A DNA stretch of 64,000 nt. Origin: Apostichopus leukothele. Taxonomy: Eukaryota; Echinodermata; Holothuroidea; Aspidochirotida; Stichopodidae. How positions within the stretch are numbered: position 1 is the stretch's first letter; each line of letters starts with the position of its first letter. Made by a program: the position numbers and the translations under genes. Positions 63,963 to 64,000 of this stretch are shown in pieces. The stretch lies in contig JAAAKB020000005.1 of the NCBI GenBank assembly GCA_010014835.2, forward strand, positions 1,511,982 to 1,575,981, written 5' to 3'. Below the pieces are notes generated by a model. That model did not search any database and was not told the DNA's origin. It worked only from the letters and a program-made list of their open reading frames with translations.

Positions 63963-64000
63963 CTATCAAATTAAAAAGAAAAGTAATAGTACTTATATAC

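Overview
This is a eukaryotic (metazoan) genomic window: AT-rich, intron-rich DNA with two 100-N assembly gaps (19663-19762 and 47568-47667), gene-sized spacers and several decayed dispersed repeats. I rebuilt the genes by hand from exon homology, splice signals and reading-frame phase. The proteins look like those of deuterostome animals. A sialic-acid synthesis enzyme, many TAGGCCTA octamers and the repeat texture suggest a marine invertebrate deuterostome, most likely an echinoderm; the species is inference.

Layout: (1) 1-3238, promoter-like non-coding DNA with CCAAT boxes. (2) 3304-17218 (+), a complete 13-coding-exon ARHGAP19-type RhoGAP gene (587 aa). (3) 20140-22065 (-), a small gene for a charged, Arg/Ser-rich protein I do not recognise (about 252 aa). 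(4) 23597-29082 (+), a complete 8-exon SUCLG1 gene (succinyl-CoA ligase alpha, 325 aa), divergent from gene 3. (5) 32061-46494 (-), a near-complete 22-coding-exon POLR2B gene (RNA polymerase II subunit RPB2, about 1203 aa). (6) 47919-53027 (-), five exons of GNE (UDP-GlcNAc 2-epimerase/ManNAc kinase), lacking both its N-terminal exon and most of its kinase half, the latter at an assembly gap. (7) 53028-61419, mostly non-coding. (8) 61420-63962 (-), the 3' part of an AGC-type kinase gene resembling RSKR/SgK494/S6KL, running off the window end.

The genes are unrelated housekeeping and signalling genes with no operon logic. The most unusual pattern is structural. Six local tandem duplications each span an exon-intron junction, in three genes: ARHGAP19 exon 10 donor; SUCLG1 exon 3 and exon 6 donors; POLR2B exon 9 and exon 13 acceptors and exon 21 donor. 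Each repeats a few to about 40 exon bases plus the splice signal, leaving serial decoy splice sites in the intron. Other structures are a MITE pair with about 24-bp inverted termini, two related nested foldback elements built on TTTCCGCCAT upstream of POLR2B, a perfect 39-bp palindrome upstream of SUCLG1, a tRNA-derived SINE-like copy and three further dispersed repeat families.
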